12,617 bases of DNA, from positions 2,230-14,846 of the forward strand of contig BDDC01001803.1 of the NCBI GenBank assembly GCA_001662425.1, read 5' to 3'. The stretch is from Chlamydomonas sphaeroides. Its lineage: Eukaryota > Chlorophyta > Chlorophyceae > Chlamydomonadales > Chlamydomonadaceae. The position numbers and the translations under genes are program-made. The number at the start of each line of letters is the position of its first letter. Position 1 is the stretch's first letter. Shown here one piece after another: positions 9,335 through 12,617 of this stretch. The notes below the pieces were generated by a model. The model had not been told where the DNA came from. It was given only the letters and a program-made list of their open reading frames with translations, and made no database searches.

Positions 9335-11218
9335 ATGAAACGTAAGCGAGGGCGGCACTGCTGGCGGAGAACACGTGGCCCTGGTGGCTCCAGCCTGGCG
9401 ACCGCCGACGACGAGGAGCACAGCAGCTCAGACGAAGAGGTGGGCCCCTGAGTGGCACGACTCGGTGCATGTCCGTCTGATGTGCGTGATGAAGCAGCGT
9501 GATGGCGCAAATAGCCAGTCTGGTGAGACATACGTACGTATGCAGGTTCCACCCTGATAAGGATCGCTGGCTGACCAGATAGAGGGCTGCCAGCCCTTCG
9601 CTCGAGCATGCATCGGTGTCCAATCAGGGGCCCATCCAGGGGCCCTTCCCGTATAGGCACTATCCGTTATCATATTTGCGTACTTCCCTGCCGCCATGTA
9701 TGCATCCCAATGAATGAAGGCCCCACTTCCGTGCCATGCATCCCAACGGACAAACGAAGTCCCCACTTCCCTGCCATGCATGCCTCCCGCCCAATGAACA
9801 AAGGCCATACTTCCCTGCCATGCCTCCTAGTGAATGAAGGCCCCAGCAGTGTCCGCCGCAAGCAAGGGCCATCCAGGGCTTCTCATCGGCGGCGCGCTCC
9901 TGCACGGATTGATCACACGTGACATAACACAGTGAGACCCTTCGCCGACTGCCCCGTCTGCCACCAGCAGGAAGAGGACGCCCCAGGAGCCACTGTCGAC
10001 ACCAGCTCTGAGCACAGCCGTCATCACCGCAGCCACGACCGCAGCAGCAGCAGCAGCAGCCGGCGCCGTCAAGGCCACCCCCCGGGAGCCATCACCAGCG
10101 ACCCCCCGGGCTCACTTGCACATGCCTCCTGTGCTGCAGGCTTCGCAATCGCCGCCGGTAGCAGATGCTTACCCGCACCTGGCCCATCCAGCGGCGGTCC
10201 CAGCCTAAGCGGCCTCCGGCTGCGAGTATGCGCCGGCTCCAGCGCCTACGTCAGCGGAGCAGCAGACGGCCAGAACTATGGCCTGCTGGCTGCGTCACCG
10301 TCGGCGCCCCGGGCCTCGCTAGCTCCGCCCATGCAATCCGCCCCAAGCGAGTCGGAGCCCCTGGAGGGGAAGCAGCCACGCCGCGGCGTGCAGGCGGTGG
10401 GCGCTGAGCTGCAAGAGCTGCAAGGGGACCGGCCGGCTGCCGGTGGCGGCCGAGGGGGCTCCCGCCGGGGCTGGGGCACTGCCGACAGCAGGCGTGCCGA
10501 CCCGACGCCACACGCGGGGCTCGAGCTCGATATCCACCACACCCGCTTGGATTGGAGCGAGGGCGGCGCACGGCATGCTGCGGCGGTGTTGGCATTGCTA
10601 GCGAGAGGGCCCGCCGCTGCAGCCGCCGGCGCTGCACAGCAGGAGCCGCCGGCAAGCCTGCAGGAGCCGCCGGCTGGCCTGTGCTTGGGCGCGAGCCCGC
10701 TCCAGCATCTGGCTGCCGCAGCGGCGCCCGGCTTGTTGGGGGCTCCCGGCGGGACCGGGCCGCTAGCGGCACCGCAGCCCGGGGCGGCTGGCCAGCTGCC
10801 GGCCTGGCTGTGCGAGGCGGGCAGCCAGGTCGAGGCGCTCCTGTGGGACATGGGCATGGGCGGGGGGCCGGAGGAGTCCGGGGAGCTGCCGCCGGCCTGG
10901 CGATCGGCTGTCCCCAGCGGCCAGCGGCCAGCCGGAAGCAACCTCATATCGCTCGAGCCGCTCCGGCTGCCGCAGCCGGCGCCGCGCCGGGACTGGGAGG
11001 CCTTGCTGCGGCGGCGGTGCCAGGCGGCGGCCAACGCAGCTCAGGTGGCGTCGTCGGCAGGCGCGGCCAACGCAGTGCTGGCACTGGCAGTGCCCGCGCA
11101 GGGCCTCGGGACGCGTGGCACGAGCCAGGCAACCGGTGATGGCATAGATGGCAACAGCAGGCAGCGGGATCGCGTAAGCCAAGCGTGCGAGGAGCTCTTT
11201 GGCCCGCTGCTGATGTGA
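9335..11218 (+). CDS. Unknown protein with basic N-terminus and Ala/Pro-rich body, two exons
   Basis: I infer two exons, 9335-9439 and 9971-11218, joined in phase 0 (donor GAG|GTGGGC, acceptor CCACCAGCAG|GAA), giving 450 residues. The long exon is clearly coding: it is open for over 1.2 kb with many G/C-ending codons. It has no ATG until residue 156, and an in-frame TGA lies at 9920-9922, so an upstream exon is needed. The proposed exon 1 begins MKRKRGR, like a nuclear localisation signal, then turns acidic (DDEEHSSSDEE) and runs into EEDAPG of exon 2. Then come a His/Arg/Ser-rich part with six serines (60-65), an Ala/Gly/Pro-rich body with a doubled QEPPAxL motif (about 259-272), LPAWLCEAGSQVEALLW around Cys316, an Arg-rich segment RRDWEALLRRRC (about 374-385), and the end FGPLLM. 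I recognise no family. Around 10129-10240 another frame also looks codon-like, so an extra intron or indel there is possible. A decayed copy of the C-terminal part lies at 4699-5133. Confidence 0.6.
9529..9542. repeat. Perfect 14-bp palindrome
   Basis: CATACGTACGTATG equals its own reverse complement. It lies in the inferred first intron of the gene at 9335-11218. It could be a binding site for a dimeric factor or simply alternating purine-pyrimidine sequence. Confidence 0.5.
9681..9844. repeat. Minisatellite, about four units of 37-45 bp
   Basis: The core ACTTCCCTGCCATGCATCCC followed by AATGAATGAAGGCCCC repeats with changes from about 9681, 9724, 9763 and 9806. Units vary in length through small indels (extra GCC, TGCC and CCGC). 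A short direct repeat, CAGGGGCCC at 9625-9633 and 9637-9645, sits just before it. The array lies in the inferred intron and accounts for the long chance open frames seen here on both strands. Confidence 0.75.
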
Positions 11219-11545
11219 GGCCGTGGCTCCGCGGGGAGCGAGGAGCCGAGCTTGCAGATACAGCAAGCGCTGCAGCGGTAACACGCAGCGGTAACGACGG
11301 CATGCATGGCTCTTACTTGCTGGTGCGTGCATGGCGTGTGATGCATGTGGTATCAGTGGCCTGCACATTGCGCATGGAGAAACGTTACGTGAAATTGCAA
11401 CAATTGTGCGTAGGATTCGTTGTTACGGTATGTATGGCTGGACAGCAACGCATGTGGTTCTTGCTTGCTGCTTGCTTCTGTTTTGTGCGGCATTGTTGTT
11501 TGTTGTATGGTCGCATGGAAGATCTGTAAGATGCTTTCGTCGCTG
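11219..11545 (+). other. Likely 3' UTR of the unknown gene
   Basis: Directly behind the TGA at 11216-11218 the sequence changes from G/C-ending coding style to a T-richer, less biased stretch that leads to a TGTAA signal at 11525. Open frames within it (for example the hydrophobic stretch at about 11460-11520) have no coding signature and are taken as chance. Confidence 0.5.
11525..11529 (+). terminator. TGTAA poly(A) signal
   Basis: TGTAA within GATCTGTAAGATG is the poly(A) signal typical of volvocine green algae. It stands about 310 bases behind the stop codon at 11218, a usual 3' UTR length for this group. Cleavage would be expected some 10-20 bases further on. The same five bases occur by chance elsewhere; position makes this copy credible. 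Confidence 0.5.
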
Positions 11546-12279
11546 CGTTGCGTTAGATCTCTCTTGGTCTCAGCAGTGGATGGATCGATGGGCCGACCGT
11601 GTTTGCACACATGGCGCCCTCTTAAACGATTCCGCGAACGATGTCAGCAGTGTGTCACATATACATGTGCGCATTTGGCTGGGGGAGTAGGGGCAAGAGC
11701 TGCTGCAGCTCTCAGCCGCGGAGGGAGGTGCTCACCCTGCTTGCTTTGCTCAAGCAAGCGGCAGGATCGATAGCAGGCAGATAGTCATATGCTGTGGATG
11801 GTTGAGCACGGCGATTGATAGACAGAAAGCTGTTAGCTAGAAGCGCCACTCGGGACAACGAACCCCTGCGCGGCCATATGTGCCTGCTCTCTCTGGGCAC
11901 TTGGTTGATGTTGCGTGGCCCTCGACGAACGTACGTCACCATATGTCAGAGACTTGTTGCCACAATTACGGCAAGCATGACATACAACCGTCCTGTTTGG
12001 GACCCGAGTGCGTGGGGCAGTGGCGTCTGGCGCCGTCCTGCTGATTGCATGCAGTGGGTGACAAGCGTGCGTGGCATGAACAAGTGAGCGCTGCTTACAC
12101 TTTGGAATGCAAGTTATGGCGGCGAGCCTGCAGGCAGGGCACTGGCGAACGGACCTGTGGCTGCGCGCATACATTGGAAAGAGTTAGCTAGCTGGGCGGG
12201 GTGGTCGGTGGCGCATGTATGGTGATAGGTTTTGGTGGCGGGCGAGTGTGGAAACTAACACATACACACGGCACACACA
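11546..12279. other. Intergenic stretch without a supported gene
   Basis: Nothing here is recognisable as a gene. A plus frame at 11815-12087 is open, but its codon endings are mixed and it has no known motif. CCCTGCTTGCTTTGCTCAAGCAAGCGGCAGG near 11736-11766 contains a short hairpin (GCTTGCTTTGCTCAAGCAAGC). The stretch should include the promoter of the gene that begins near 12280. Confidence 0.4.
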
Positions 12280-12617
12280 ATGGCTAGGTGCGTGGCAACC
12301 ATCTACCGAGCTAGCTTGCGCTATGTGCGCCATGATGCCAAGCGCGTGGGGCGTTTTAGCGGCCAGGTGAGACCCCAAACACCCCTGGTAATAGTGCCGG
12401 TAGATGTATGTGGCTGGTACCAGATCACACCGCGTGGCAGGGCCTTGCGTGGTTTTCGGCGGCTGGGGTGGCCTGGGCGTGCAGGACCTCCTGGCCCACT
12501 TTTCCGACTCCCGCCAGCGCAAGAAGCGGCTCGAGGTGTACATCCGCAGGCAGCGGGTGCTGCACCGCGAAGCCGTGCGGCTGACTGGCGGGCGGCCCAA
12601 GGACGAGGTGGTGGTGG
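12280..12617 (+). CDS. 5' part of a gene running off the window; possibly TnpB/Fanzor-like (weak)
   Basis: I propose exon 1 at 12280-12366 (ATG after CACACA, 29 codons ending in RFSGQ, donor CAG|GTGAGA) joined in phase 0 to an exon starting at 12485 behind GGGCGTGCAG. The second exon is open to the window end. It reads DLLAHFSDSRQRKKRLEVYI, then RRQRVLHREAVRLTGG and RPKDEVVV, with G/C-ending codons. Arg/Lys-rich helices of this kind, followed by a VVV strand, remind me of transposon-encoded TnpB/Fanzor-like proteins common in green algal genomes. The catalytic residues and zinc ribbon that would prove it lie outside the window, so the function is a guess. Without splicing, the same frame is open from an ATG at 12404. 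The exon from 12485 is more certain than the start. Confidence 0.5.
   Translation, partial: MARCVATIYRASLRYVRHDAKRVGRFSGQVRPQTPLVIVPVDVCGWYQITPRGRALRGFRRLGWPGRAGPPGPLFRLPPAQEAARGVHPQAAGAAPRSRAADWRAAQGRGGG

Noticed and set aside
8929..9660. Minus-strand open frame of 243 codons
   Set aside because: It is opposite the inferred first exon of the plus-strand gene. It has no recognisable motif and can be explained by GC-rich sequence with few stops.
10030..10062. CAG/AGC triplet run as a microsatellite
   Set aside because: It encodes the six-serine run of the unknown protein and is too short to list as a separate repeat.
10251..11368. Long open frames on the minus strand opposite the unknown gene
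   Set aside because: They mirror the G/C-ending codons of the plus-strand exon. Frames on that strand overlap one another and none has a motif.
11331..11690. Plus-strand frame with a hydrophobic, membrane-like stretch
   Set aside because: It overlaps the 3' UTR and the TGTAA signal of the upstream gene, and the hydrophobic look comes from T-rich DNA.

Overview
The window looks like nuclear DNA from a chlamydomonadalean (volvocine-type) green alga. It is GC-rich, and the genes I can reconstruct are split by GT-AG introns with GTGAG or GTAAG donors and CAG acceptors. The proteins are rich in Ala, Gly, Pro and Ser, a TGTAA green-algal poly(A) signal follows one gene, and one gene encodes a scavenger receptor cysteine-rich (SRCR) domain. 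SRCR genes are known from animals and from Chlamydomonas and Volvox but not from land plants. The species cannot be named from the sequence. There are no bacterial operons, rRNA, CRISPR arrays or convincing tRNAs.

Left end (1-2514). A possible 3' end of a plus-strand gene closes at 66. The best-supported gene follows on the minus strand (2514 down to about 541). Five short exons splice, with matching phases, into a secreted protein: a signal peptide and then one complete SRCR domain with six cysteines. Its 3' end is uncertain, because a good splice donor lies directly behind the last cysteine.

Middle (2515-9334). Almost 7 kb contain no gene I can defend. The stretch holds decayed and repeated material. 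A broken partial copy (about 4699-5133) of the gene at 9335-11218 includes a 74-base block with a single, silent difference. Next to it lie a roughly 48-bp degenerate repeat and a 21-bp inverted repeat around an AT-richer centre (5259-5396). Several small tandem duplications and hairpins are also present.

Right part (9335-11545). A plus-strand gene of unknown function is inferred to have a short first exon encoding a basic nuclear-localisation-like N-terminus. A 0.5-kb intron holding a minisatellite follows, then a long exon ending at 11218, with a TGTAA signal at 11525. This is the parent, or a sibling, of the broken copy.

Right edge (12280-12617). The start of a further plus-strand gene runs off the window. 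Its Arg/Lys-rich translation vaguely resembles algal transposon-encoded TnpB/Fanzor-like proteins, a low-confidence suggestion. The genes do not form a pathway; the window reads as two or three unrelated algal genes separated by repeat-derived DNA.
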